Source of the DNA: Anaerobacillus alkaliphilus | GTDB lineage: Bacteria > Bacillota > Bacilli > Bacillales > Anaerobacillaceae | Assembly (NCBI RefSeq): GCF_004116265.1 | Contig: NZ_QOUX01000032.1 | Coordinates: 1-64,000, forward strand | Length of the DNA stretch: 64,000 nt | Direction: 5' to 3' | Part shown: positions 50,474-59,412 of the stretch, piece after piece | Position numbering within the stretch: the stretch's first letter is position 1 | How the letters are laid out: every line of letters begins with the position of its first letter | Notes under the pieces: generated by a model | The model's database searches: none | Seen by the model: the letters and a program-made list of their open reading frames with translations, nothing else | Told to the model about the DNA's origin: nothing | Position numbers and translations under genes: made by a program

Positions 50474-50545
50474 ACCTATGTCCGGAACGAATTAAACCTC
50501 CTGTTAGCTAACTTGTTGCAGAAAAAAATTCTAACGTCAAGATTG

Positions 50546-50749
50546 CTACTCTTTTACCGTGACAACTGTATAACTAACTCCATCCTCTGCAGCCCCGTTG
50601 ATTTCAACCAAATTTCCATATTGGTCAAGAAGGGTAGCCTTTCCATCCATTACTGCCCTGAAATAGTCCTCATTAAATTTTAATAAACCGTGCTTCAATT
50701 TTGCTCCATGAAAGAGTTCAATTACTTTATTATTAATTGAAATTTGCAA
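50546..50749 (-). CDS. 67-residue small protein
   Basis: TTG start 8 bases after AGGAGG. The sequence M-Q-I-S-I-N-N-K-V-I-E-L-F-H-G-A and D-Q-Y-G-N-L-V-E-I-N-G-A is beta-rich and resembles a ubiquitin-like or cysteine-less ferredoxin-like small domain. Function not known. Confidence 0.7.
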   Translation of the reverse strand: MQISINNKVIELFHGAKLKHGLLKFNEDYFRAVMDGKATLLDQYGNLVEINGAAEDGVSYTVVTVKE

Positions 50750-51001
50750 ATAGGTCGTCCTCCTGTAAACATACTTTTTTTGTTTATGTTAGCTAATAAT
50801 ATTCCCTTTTACAACAATTGTATATGACATTCATACAGATAGATAAGTATAAGGGGAAAGAGGAAATAATTTATTTAACTGGATTGACATCAATAGTAGA
50901 CGCCCTTTTCTAACTTTTGAACAATTTACCATGTTTAAATAGTAGTATTTACCCATAATTTTTCGACGAGAATCGACTATAATTTACATTATCAAATGAA
51001 A

Positions 51002-51083
51002 AAAGGCAAAGCCATTGAAAAGTGGTGACGCAAAGCTATAGGGATTTCGTTGGGTAACACCAACAAATCAGCCAGTTGCCAAA
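51002..51083 (+). promoter_or_regulatory. Cyclic di-GMP-I (GEMM-I) riboswitch
   Basis: AAAGGCAAAGCC, hairpin CATTGAAAAGTG, GTGACGCAAAGCTATAGGG, a second hairpin TTGGGTAACACCAA, and CAGCCAGTTGCC close the GEMM-I pattern very well. A TATAAT -10 lies at about 50977. The 41-residue gene starts 41 bases downstream. This and the AT-rich promoter account for the 375-base gap from 50750. Confidence 0.95.
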
Positions 51084-51124
51084 ATTGGCCTCCCTTGCGG
51101 AAAAAGATAGATGGAGGAAAGATT

Positions 51125-51250
51125 ATGTATTTAACTTATGAAGAAGTCGATAAGAAAAGAAGACGTAATAAGATGCTAGTAAAAGTTTTTTTAGTAGGAG
51201 TTGCTGTTAGTGTACCAGTAGCTGTGTCTTTACTAGTGAGTATGTTATAA
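51125..51250 (+). CDS. 41-residue membrane peptide controlled by a c-di-GMP riboswitch
   Basis: ATG follows GGAGG by 7 bases. The peptide has a strongly basic stretch (D-K-K-R-R-R-N-K) and one membrane helix (V-F-L-V-G-V-A-V-S-V-P-V). The riboswitch before and terminator after make a single-gene unit. Family unknown. Confidence 0.8.
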   Translation: MYLTYEEVDKKRRRNKMLVKVFLVGVAVSVPVAVSLLVSML

Positions 51251-51256
51251 AACCAG

Positions 51257-51297
51257 AAAGAGCCGATCAAATCTACGGGATTTGATTGGCTCTTTTT
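51257..51297. terminator. Bidirectional terminator
   Basis: AAAGAGCCGATCAAATC pairs with GATTTGATTGGCTCTTT; shared by the 41-residue gene and the leftward 43-residue gene. Confidence 0.9.
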
Positions 51298-51305
51298 AAT
51301 TTTAA

Positions 51306-51437
51306 CTAGTTAAAAAGTTTTCTTCGTTGCTGATTCCAAAGTTTTATGTAGAGGTCCTTATTCTCCTTGCAGATAAAGATTTTAATTCCAATTAACTTTA
51401 AGGGAGTAAAGATTTCTTTCATTTGTATTAGTGGCAT
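51306..51437 (-). CDS. Candidate 43-residue small protein
   Basis: ATG 51437 follows AGGGGAAG by 8 bases; the frame encodes M-P-L-I-Q-M-K-E-I-F...C-K-E-N-K-D-L-Y and a basic tail. It ends by the shared terminator. No homology is known to me, so it is a candidate. Confidence 0.5.
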   Translation of the reverse strand: MPLIQMKEIFTPLKLIGIKIFICKENKDLYIKLWNQQRRKLFN

Positions 51438-51567
51438 ATTTACTACTTCCCCTCTCGTTTTGTTAGTTATTACCATTATATACCACCATTAGTGTTATTT
51501 TAATAAAAAACATTCGATAATTAGTGACATTTTTCGCAGGAAAAAAGAACTAGTTAAGTGGGTGAAA

Positions 51568-51600
51568 TAAAAGGAATTTCATGTTGAGAAATTCCTTTTA
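51568..51600 (-). terminator. Terminator of the 201-residue protein gene
   Basis: TAAAAGGAATTTC / GAAATTCCTTTTA, leftward T-run. Confidence 0.9.
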
Positions 51601-51607
51601 ATGTTAT

Positions 51608-52213
51608 TTAAAAATAATTTTTTACTTTTGAAAATAATGCTGTTTGTCTATCTTTTTTGGTCTGTTCGTATTCTGTTTTAAAATAGGTGACAGTTGCTTT
51701 ATCATATCCGTGCTTTTCGAGGTCATTTTGCAGAGTAGTATAAAGAGAATAAAAAGCTTCATCGGATTGCGTTTCTAATGCTTTACCTGCTGTTTTATAT
51801 TTGCCATAAAAATAGGGGAAAGAAATACTTTCTTTTTTCGCCTTCTTTTCTTTATATTCATTGTACGCGTGTTTTACTAGTTGATCTAATCGTTCGTTTG
51901 CTTGTGCCTCTAACTCTTCAAAAGAAGATAGATAGCTAGAAATAATGATTTCTAGGGTAGGGATAGTGGACGTATTACTTGTAGTGGAAACCTTATCTGA
52001 GCTTGTACTAGAATCACTATTTTCCGAGTTGACCAATGTCTGTTCATCAATAACAAAGATTGGGAGTTCAATTTCGAATTGGGAAGCTGTAAGTTTTGTT
52101 ACCTCTTCATCAGCTACATCGTATTCTTTAACCTCAAATACATAATATAAATAACTAGCAATACTCACAAATATTAATAAAAAACCAATTAAAAAATAAT
52201 ATCTTTTCTTCAT
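51608..52213 (-). CDS. Membrane-anchored protein of unknown function
   Basis: The 201-residue protein has an N-terminal membrane helix or uncleaved signal (about 5-25), a Ser/Thr-rich linker and a helical C-terminal domain with many Lys/Glu/Tyr. The helical part resembles that of the lipoprotein at 1459-2067 only in general character. It is divergent from the glycan operon. Confidence 0.75.
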   Translation of the reverse strand: MKKRYYFLIGFLLIFVSIASYLYYVFEVKEYDVADEEVTKLTASQFEIELPIFVIDEQTLVNSENSDSSTSSDKVSTTSNTSTIPTLEIIISSYLSSFEELEAQANERLDQLVKHAYNEYKEKKAKKESISFPYFYGKYKTAGKALETQSDEAFYSLYTTLQNDLEKHGYDKATVTYFKTEYEQTKKDRQTALFSKVKNYF

Positions 52214-52369
52214 AGGACTGTCACCTTCTGCAATTAATATGTATCAATTTTAGCCTTATAATAACATATATATCGAATTTAAATGTTTGATATTTTGAAC
52301 AATAAGAGAATAAAATAGCTAGCTCCAGAAATAATAGATGGCCAGAAAAAACGATTTTAAGAGGCAGAT

Positions 52370-53590
52370 ATGAAGAAACTATTAATTATTTCTCAAAATT
52401 TTTATCCGGAAATAGGCAGTGCTGGAAATCGGATGAAAAACATCTACAAGTTGCTACAGGCAAGATCTATACATGTGAGCGTTCTGACTACACACCCTAC
52501 CTATCCTCATCATGATTTATACAAAGATGAGTGTTTTTGGGATGAACAAGGTTTAGGTGATGATCATGTGCAGCGTATCAATATTACTAATAGAAACAAT
52601 TCAATAAGTATGTTTAACCGATTATTACAATATTTAGAAGTAGCATGTAAAATGATCTTATTTATTTTGAAAGATAAAGAGAGCTATGATGTTGTTTTCG
52701 TCACATCGCCACCGATTTTCATTGGAATTGTTGGAGCAGTTGCTAAAATTCGATATAATGCAAGATTCATATTAGATATCAGAGACTTATGGCCGGAATC
52801 TCTTAATGGTGTTGGTGTCTTAAATCATCCGATTATTCTTTTTGTCTTCCGCTTTGTGGAGAGGATAATATATCGAAATTCTGATGAAATCGTTGTTAAC
52901 AGTAAAGGATTTATTGATAGTATCGTTAAAACTGGCTGGGTTCCACCTAAAAAATTATCCTATATCCCAAATGGGGCTTTAAAAAAGGAGTTAGCAATTC
53001 AATCCCATAATAAAAGTGACTTTCGAGTAGTATATGCAGGTAATTTAGGGATGGCCCAGGATCATCAGTTGCTGTTTGAACTGGCTAAAAGATTAGAAGA
53101 ATACTCTATTTCACTTGTTTTAATAGGCTACGGAATTCATCAAAGTCATTTTGAAAAGCAAACGAAAGCATATCAATTAAAGAATATCTCCTTTATTAAG
53201 CCAAAAACTAGGGCCCGCTGTTTAGAGTTAATAGCCCAGTATAGTGTAGGTTTAGTGACTCTCCAATCAAAAGAAGTTTTTAGGACAGTACTTCCAGGCA
53301 AAATCATTGATTATATGACTTGCGGTTTGCCAATTGTAGCAGCAGTTTCAGGAAATGCAAAGAGTATCATCGATGTGGCGAAAGTTGGTTTTACATCTGA
53401 ATCTAATAGCGTCGACGAAATGATGCAGTATATACTCTATCTTTTTAACAATCCAAAGATAAGAGAGCAATTCTCTCAGAATGGAACAGCCTATGTAAAA
53501 AAGCATTTTCTGTGGGAAGAGAATATTGAAACACTAGTAGAATTAATTGAGGGAGAAGCCGGACAACAGGAGAAGGTAGAGATCATATGA
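52370..53590 (+). CDS. WbuB/WcaI-like GT4 glycosyltransferase
   Basis: The 406-residue protein has a GT-B fold with an N-terminal acceptor domain (S-Q-N-F-Y-P-E-I-G-S-A-G-N-R) and C-terminal GT4 donor domain (V-V-Y-A-G-N-L-G, P-G-K-I-I-D-Y-M-T-C-G-L-P-I-V-A). First gene of a tightly packed surface-glycan operon; its end overlaps the next start by four bases (ATGA). Sugar and linkage unknown. Confidence 0.9.
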   Translation: MKKLLIISQNFYPEIGSAGNRMKNIYKLLQARSIHVSVLTTHPTYPHHDLYKDECFWDEQGLGDDHVQRINITNRNNSISMFNRLLQYLEVACKMILFILKDKESYDVVFVTSPPIFIGIVGAVAKIRYNARFILDIRDLWPESLNGVGVLNHPIILFVFRFVERIIYRNSDEIVVNSKGFIDSIVKTGWVPPKKLSYIPNGALKKELAIQSHNKSDFRVVYAGNLGMAQDHQLLFELAKRLEEYSISLVLIGYGIHQSHFEKQTKAYQLKNISFIKPKTRARCLELIAQYSVGLVTLQSKEVFRTVLPGKIIDYMTCGLPIVAAVSGNAKSIIDVAKVGFTSESNSVDEMMQYILYLFNNPKIREQFSQNGTAYVKKHFLWEENIETLVELIEGEAGQQEKVEII

Positions 53591-54855
53591 GGAAAAAAGT
53601 ATGTATGTTTGTTTGGAACCATTTCACAAATGATGCTCGTGTGCTACGAGAGTGCACCACCTTATCTGCCAATGGGTTTGATGTAGATTTAATTTGCATC
53701 GGTGATAAGGGCTTACTGAATTATGAGGAACATAATTCACATTTTAAAGTATATCGAGTGAGAAGGTACCCAGTTTCTTTGCAACTGTTGCAAAAGGTTT
53801 ATCGGGGCTTCGCTAAAAGGAAGCTTGTCGCGGTATTAGCACTAACATTATTAGCATATGTTTACCCATTAGGTCCATTACTGACATTATTGATACTTCT
53901 CCTAGTTAAGACGAAACTAAGCACTTTATGGATTAGAGGAAGTATTTTCACGAGGATGGTTGCTCGTGGGTTTTTAAAGAATTACAACTTTTATCATTCC
54001 AATGATCTTAATACACTTCCCCAAGGATTTGTATGCGCAAAGCTAAGATATAAGAAAAAACTGTTAATCTATGACTCTCACGAAGTACAAACTAGTCGAA
54101 CAGGGTATGAAGGTGCTTTTCACGGAAAACTAGAAGCTTTTCTAATAAGAAAGGTTGACTCAATGATTGTGGAGAACCACACTCGTGCAAAGTATAATGA
54201 GGACCTGTACGGATTTTATCCACATGTTGTTCACAACTATCCTTTTAAACTTGATGATAAAATAGTGAAAAAAGCTTTTCTTCATCAAATTCTTGGTCTT
54301 CCAAAAGAAGAGAAAATCCTCCTCTATCAAGGAGGTATTCAAACTGGGCGTGGGTTAGATAAGTTAATTATGGCAGCCAGGCTGTTTAGGGAAGGGACGT
54401 TAGTTTTCATAGGTGATGGACGAATTAAGCCAGAGCTTATCAAACTGGTTAGAGAGATGAACCTAGAGAAAAAGGTCAAATTTCTCCCCAAGGTACCTCT
54501 AGAAGACTTACCTTCTTATACCCAAAATGCGTATCTAGGTTTTCAGGTCTTGAATAATGTCTGCTTTAATCATTTTTCAGCTTCCTCTAATAAATTATTT
54601 GAGTACATGATGAGCGGGGTGCCAGTGGTAGCCTGCAGCTTTCCGGAAATAAAGCATGTTGTTGAAGGAGAAAAAATAGGGCTTTGTATAGACTCTCATA
54701 ATCATCTAGAGATTGCCCGAGCTGTAAATATACTGTTAGAACGTACTTACATACATGAAGAGATGAAGAGAAATTGCCTGTCTGTTCGGACTAAGTACAA
54801 TTGGGAAGCGGAGCAAATTCAATTTTTAAACGTTTATCAAAGGACGGGAACGTGA
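53587..54855 (+). CDS. GT4-type glycosyltransferase
   Basis: The 422-residue protein has F-V-W-N-H-F-T-N-D-A-R-V-L-R at the N-terminus, a hydrophobic central segment (about 88-115) that could dip into the membrane, and a GT-B donor domain (L-L-Y-Q-G-G-I-Q-T-G-R-G-L, S-N-K-L-F-E-Y-M-M-S-G-V-P-V-V). Its stop overlaps the next gene by one base. Confidence 0.9.
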   Translation: MRKKVCMFVWNHFTNDARVLRECTTLSANGFDVDLICIGDKGLLNYEEHNSHFKVYRVRRYPVSLQLLQKVYRGFAKRKLVAVLALTLLAYVYPLGPLLTLLILLLVKTKLSTLWIRGSIFTRMVARGFLKNYNFYHSNDLNTLPQGFVCAKLRYKKKLLIYDSHEVQTSRTGYEGAFHGKLEAFLIRKVDSMIVENHTRAKYNEDLYGFYPHVVHNYPFKLDDKIVKKAFLHQILGLPKEEKILLYQGGIQTGRGLDKLIMAARLFREGTLVFIGDGRIKPELIKLVREMNLEKKVKFLPKVPLEDLPSYTQNAYLGFQVLNNVCFNHFSASSNKLFEYMMSGVPVVACSFPEIKHVVEGEKIGLCIDSHNHLEIARAVNILLERTYIHEEMKRNCLSVRTKYNWEAEQIQFLNVYQRTGT

Positions 54856-55079
54856 TGAGTGTTGATATGAAGGGAATTATTGAGGAAAATAGTCTACTAA
54901 AAAACGAGCTCTTAAAAACACTAGATGAGAAAGAAAAACTTGTGTTTTTATGTGAGGAATTATTAATTGAAAAACAAGATATTGAGAGGAAATATCGAAG
55001 CTTACGTAACTCGAAACTAGGTCGCTTGACGATTTGGTACTGGGAAAGGAGAAGGAAATTCAAAAATGGACCAAAATAA
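54855..55079 (+). CDS. Small coiled-coil protein inside the glycan operon
   Basis: The 74-residue protein begins in TGATG, sharing a base with the previous stop, and overlaps the next gene by 14 bases. Heptad spacing (L-L-K-N-E-L-L-K-T-L...L-V-F-L-C-E-E-L-L) predicts a coiled coil with a basic end. It may scaffold the glycosyltransferases; such stalks are often fused to glycosyltransferases in other loci. Confidence 0.75.
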   Translation: MSVDMKGIIEENSLLKNELLKTLDEKEKLVFLCEELLIEKQDIERKYRSLRNSKLGRLTIWYWERRRKFKNGPK

Positions 55080-57396
55080 ACTTAAGGATTTTCTATCTAC
55101 TACTTTAGCTAATATCGCCGAGAAACGTACCTATATTGAGAGTTTGAATAACCTTTCAAAGATATCTGTCAAAGGGTTCTCCAAGGACTTTTTCATCGAC
55201 AAGCCGATAAATATTCTTTTTCAATACAATCACCAAGTACTTACTCTAGACAATGAAAAGGTCTATTTATCTTTATTCGAGAAGACAACCAATTTTACCA
55301 AAAAACCCATTGAACCTAATTCAAAATTGTTTGGAAATGTTTTATTGGTTGATGCAGATTTTACTATCAAAAATAGTGTGACATGTATTCTATCAATTAT
55401 ATTTTATGACCAAGAACAACCAATGAAAACTTTTAAATTCCAGCATAAAGGTGATAGGTTGACTCAAAAAATACATTGTCCACAAAATTCTGTTTCATAC
55501 CGTGTAGCTATTAAGTTAGAAGGAACTGGTCAGTTCCAAAATCAGAAGTTTGAAGTAGAACAGAGATTTGAAAGAGAAGCAGAAAATCAGCAAATTCATG
55601 CTCAATATGTAACAAACACTCAACTTTGTAAGAAGAGTAAAGTTGAAACGTTTAAAGCTGAGATTAAGAACTATAAATATTTTCGGAGACGACAGGAAAA
55701 TGATTTGAAGCTTGCTGTCATTTTGGATGAATTTAGTTTTGACTGTTTTACGTATGATTGTCAAATAGTATCATTGACGAAAAGTAATTGGCAAAATGAG
55801 ATACTTCATTTTCAACCAGATTTTCTTTTTGTTGAGTCAAGCTGGCAAGGAAATAAAGGTGAATGGGCATATGAGATTGCTAATTTACATGTCAATAAAC
55901 ACCGGACTTGTCTATTGGATTTAGTAACCTACTGTAAAGAAATAGGTTTACCAACGGTTTTTTGGGACAAAGAAGGCTTTGAAAACTATGAGTTTTTTAA
56001 AGAAGCTGCGAGTTACTTTGATTATATTTTCACAGCGGATGAAAATAATCTTGAACGTTTTCAAAGGAATGTAAAGCATCAACAAATTCATGTGTTACCT
56101 TTTGCTGCTCAGCCACAACTTCATAATCCAATTAATAAAAATAAAAATTTTCTTGGAGAAATAGCTTTTGCGGGTTCCTATTATTCAAACAAACATGACA
56201 CTAGAAAGGGAGATATTGAAAATCTTATCAAACCTTCCTTAAGCCGTGAGATTCAAATTTTTGATCGGTACTTTGGAAAGGATCCTACTAAATATCCAAA
56301 TAATCAATGGCCTAAACAGTATCAAGATAATATCGTTGGGCACCTAGATTACTCAGAAATGGTTGAAGCCTACAAGAACTTTGATATATTCCTAAATGTT
56401 AACTCCGTACAAAATAGTCGATATATGTTTGCAAGACGAGTCTATGAAATTCTTGCATCGAAAACATTCGTAATCTCGGGACCTTCTCTTGGCATTGAAG
56501 AATTTTTTAAGGGCTATGTTCCAATTTCTAGAGGAGAAGACGAAACGACAAAATTACTAAAACTTTATTTAAATAATCCACTAATTAGAAAAAAGATAGA
56601 GAAGCAAGGATTACGATATGTAATACAAAATCATACGTATAAACATAGATTACATACAATATGCCAAAAGATTGGCTTATTAAAAGAAATCGAGAATACA
56701 CCCAAGGTCACAATCATTACGTCTACGCAACGGCAAGAATATATGGAAGCTTTATTTGAAAATATCAGCAACCAAACGTATGAACATTTCGAAGTAGTCA
56801 TTATCTTAAATAAAAATACAATGAATTTTTCAGTTTGGCAAAAAAGGTTTGAATGCCTAGGAAAGCCTGTGAAGATCCTACAGATTGACGAGGGTAGGTC
56901 ATTGGGTTACTGCTTAAACGAGGCTGTTAGAAACTCAACCGGTGAGGTTATTGCGAAGTTTGATGACGATGATTATTATGCGGCCAATTATTTACTAGAC
57001 ATGGTTCAGTCTATGGAATATTCCAATGCTGACATTGTTGGCAAGAGTAGTCACTATCTGTATTTTGAGGAAAGTCAATTACTAGCATTAAAAACGATAG
57101 GATCTGGGAGTGAACGGTATTCTAACTTCGTTGCAGGGGCAACGCTTGTTTTTACTCGTACTATTTTTGATAAACTGTGTGGTTTTTTAGATAAAAACCG
57201 AGGTGAAGATACTGACTTCCTAACACGTGCTAAGGAATTTGGAAGTATCATTTATTCGAATGATGAGTATAACTATTGCTGTTTGAGAAGAAAGAACAAA
57301 GCGAATCATACATGGCAAATAGGTGATGATGAATTACTTAGGATTTGTAAGTCTTCGATGTTTACAACGGATTATAAAACACCAGTTACGTTATAA
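55066..57396 (+). CDS. Bifunctional glycosyltransferase: CgeB-like plus GT2
   Basis: The 776-residue protein has an N-terminal beta-rich region (about 1-180), a CgeB-like GT-B part (about 215-540; F-W-D-K-E-G, F-A-G-S-Y-Y, N-S-R-Y-M-F-A-R-R-V-Y-E-I-L-A) and a GT2 domain (about 545-740; V-T-I-I-T-S-T-Q-R, and F-D-D-D-D-Y-Y as the DxD-type metal site). It could add two sugars. CgeB-like proteins are known in spore-surface glycosylation; here the operon suggests cell-surface glycan synthesis. Confidence 0.85.
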   Translation: MDQNKLKDFLSTTLANIAEKRTYIESLNNLSKISVKGFSKDFFIDKPINILFQYNHQVLTLDNEKVYLSLFEKTTNFTKKPIEPNSKLFGNVLLVDADFTIKNSVTCILSIIFYDQEQPMKTFKFQHKGDRLTQKIHCPQNSVSYRVAIKLEGTGQFQNQKFEVEQRFEREAENQQIHAQYVTNTQLCKKSKVETFKAEIKNYKYFRRRQENDLKLAVILDEFSFDCFTYDCQIVSLTKSNWQNEILHFQPDFLFVESSWQGNKGEWAYEIANLHVNKHRTCLLDLVTYCKEIGLPTVFWDKEGFENYEFFKEAASYFDYIFTADENNLERFQRNVKHQQIHVLPFAAQPQLHNPINKNKNFLGEIAFAGSYYSNKHDTRKGDIENLIKPSLSREIQIFDRYFGKDPTKYPNNQWPKQYQDNIVGHLDYSEMVEAYKNFDIFLNVNSVQNSRYMFARRVYEILASKTFVISGPSLGIEEFFKGYVPISRGEDETTKLLKLYLNNPLIRKKIEKQGLRYVIQNHTYKHRLHTICQKIGLLKEIENTPKVTIITSTQRQEYMEALFENISNQTYEHFEVVIILNKNTMNFSVWQKRFECLGKPVKILQIDEGRSLGYCLNEAVRNSTGEVIAKFDDDDYYAANYLLDMVQSMEYSNADIVGKSSHYLYFEESQLLALKTIGSGSERYSNFVAGATLVFTRTIFDKLCGFLDKNRGEDTDFLTRAKEFGSIIYSNDEYNYCCLRRKNKANHTWQIGDDELLRICKSSMFTTDYKTPVTL

Positions 57397-57411
57397 GAAG
57401 GGGTACTACTT

Positions 57412-59397
57412 GTGAATATACTATATGTCTATAAACCTCTCATAGAAAAAGATACTGTTTACTATCATTGGAATTTTACTAGAAATCCAAACGTGTTTAA
57501 GAGAAATGAATTTTATATAAAGTATGATGGGCTTTTCATTGAAGATATTAACCTAGCCGCCTATTATGAAATCTTTTTAGGATTAATAATTCCTATTTTG
57601 AAGAGTTTGAATGATGATTTTTTAATCCTATTTCCTAAGGAGATACCTGAGGCAACCGTTGACTTTTGGCTAAGTATTAACGAAGCAACAAATATTACAG
57701 TTTTCCCGACGGTTAAGGAGAAAAGCTTACTATGGGGAGAACGGGTTGAGACTAAACAAATAGGAATATTACTTGGCGGAGGTAAAGATTCATTATTCGC
57801 CCTAAAGTTAAATGAAGAGTTATTCGGTAAAGAAAATCTTTTAGTGGTCTCGTTTGTTTTTCCAATTGATTATTCTATGAAAAATGACCTTGATATTCGA
57901 AGAGATTCATTTACACTAAAAAACGTCAAGGAAGCAGGTATAACTTCGCAAAAGATCTATACAGATTTTCGTAGCATTTTTTCAAATTATACGTATTTTA
58001 ATACGCTTCATACACAGTTGTATTTTTTAATGAGCTATCCGCTTTATGTGAAATATAATCTTTCGTATCTTACCTATAGTTATGAGTTTACTCATTATTG
58101 GAACGTAAATTCTGATGGCGAACGTTTTTTTCATTTTAAAAAATCACGACCTGAGTTTGATCAGTTTCTTTCTAACTATATGTATTCTAGATTTGGAAAG
58201 CAGGTAACGATCTTCAATAGTAATTACTACTTATCAGAGACGTTAGCCTTTCAAATGATTCATGAAAGATATAAGGCTCTAAATGATTTAATGATGTGTG
58301 AAGCGAAAACTTCTGTGACGAAAAAATGGTGTGAAAAGTGCTACAAGTGCGGAGAATATGTTCTTTATTGTTTGAAAAATAAGTATGTGGATCAAAGTTT
58401 GAATTTTGATCATTTCCTAACGGAAAGTGAGTTTATAAAAAATATTATCCGAATTGTTGAAGATCAAACAGGTGCGCGTAATGAAGATGGAAATATCCAT
58501 TGGTTTCAGGGGCTAATCTCGCCTATTCACTATATGTCTTTTTGTCATATCATTTATTCAATTGATTTAAATTATTGGAGGGACAAGCTTTCTCAAGAAG
58601 CAATAAGAAATTTAGGGAAGTTGATAGATTGGTTTGGTGCTAGGGATTATCGTATTCTTGACAGCTATTCACTTGAAGCGCTTCAAGCCCTTGAATTGCC
58701 ATTTGAGAAAGAAATGATTAATATACTGGACCAACATACTACACCAGATGATTCTGAAGTTTTAGAAATACTCTACGGAAATAATTCGGTAAAAATAGAT
58801 TACCGGTTACAGTATCCACTTAGTTTCATTAAGAATGCCACAAACAAAAATGACGTTGTTAGTAGTGAAATTATTCAAAAGTCGCTTCCTCAATTTCATA
58901 CACGCTACGAAAGTCAGGTTGTTGCTCGAAATCTTGAAACTATGAATGAAATACCTTTTGAACAAAAGTATGACTATCGAGGAGTAAGCTTCTATATTAA
59001 CAAGTCTGCTCCAGCTAAAGGGGATATGGTTGAGCTAACCTACTGCTTTAACAATCTTATAAAAGATAGATTTTACCATTTGCATGTAACTATTTTATCT
59101 CCATACACTTCGCCAATTTACAAAAATCGATTTAAGTATAAGATCTTACCTGATATGTGTGGTGGATTAGAAGAAGATATAGCCTTCTGGGATAAAGAGA
59201 ATTCGATTCATTTATTCTTTCAATCAACATCAGAGGAGCATAAAATAACGATAAAAATAGAAACGCTATTTAATTGTGAACCCTGGAACTGGGGGAAAGC
59301 AGCTGAACTAATTATTAAAACACTAGATATTAACGAAATATCAAAAATAGAGAGAAACCACATTTCGTGGAGTAGCCCATTTTCAAAACAAATCTAG
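57412..59397 (+). CDS. PP-loop (QueC-like) ATP-pyrophosphatase protein in the glycan operon
   Basis: The 661-residue protein starts at GTG behind AAGGGG. G-I-L-L-G-G-G-K-D-S (about 118-127) is a PP-loop adenylation motif. C-x10-C-x2-C-x2-C (about 294-313; W-C-E-K-C-Y-K-C) resembles the zinc site of QueC. The family uses ATP to activate a carboxyl or carbonyl for amidation, thiolation or ligation. An N-terminal ~100 residues and a C-terminal beta domain (about 490-650) are not recognised. A tailoring role on a uronic acid such as ManNAcA is an inference from neighbours. Confidence 0.75.
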   Translation: MNILYVYKPLIEKDTVYYHWNFTRNPNVFKRNEFYIKYDGLFIEDINLAAYYEIFLGLIIPILKSLNDDFLILFPKEIPEATVDFWLSINEATNITVFPTVKEKSLLWGERVETKQIGILLGGGKDSLFALKLNEELFGKENLLVVSFVFPIDYSMKNDLDIRRDSFTLKNVKEAGITSQKIYTDFRSIFSNYTYFNTLHTQLYFLMSYPLYVKYNLSYLTYSYEFTHYWNVNSDGERFFHFKKSRPEFDQFLSNYMYSRFGKQVTIFNSNYYLSETLAFQMIHERYKALNDLMMCEAKTSVTKKWCEKCYKCGEYVLYCLKNKYVDQSLNFDHFLTESEFIKNIIRIVEDQTGARNEDGNIHWFQGLISPIHYMSFCHIIYSIDLNYWRDKLSQEAIRNLGKLIDWFGARDYRILDSYSLEALQALELPFEKEMINILDQHTTPDDSEVLEILYGNNSVKIDYRLQYPLSFIKNATNKNDVVSSEIIQKSLPQFHTRYESQVVARNLETMNEIPFEQKYDYRGVSFYINKSAPAKGDMVELTYCFNNLIKDRFYHLHVTILSPYTSPIYKNRFKYKILPDMCGGLEEDIAFWDKENSIHLFFQSTSEEHKITIKIETLFNCEPWNWGKAAELIIKTLDINEISKIERNHISWSSPFSKQI

Positions 59398-59412
59398 GGT
59401 GGGGGAGTTTAC

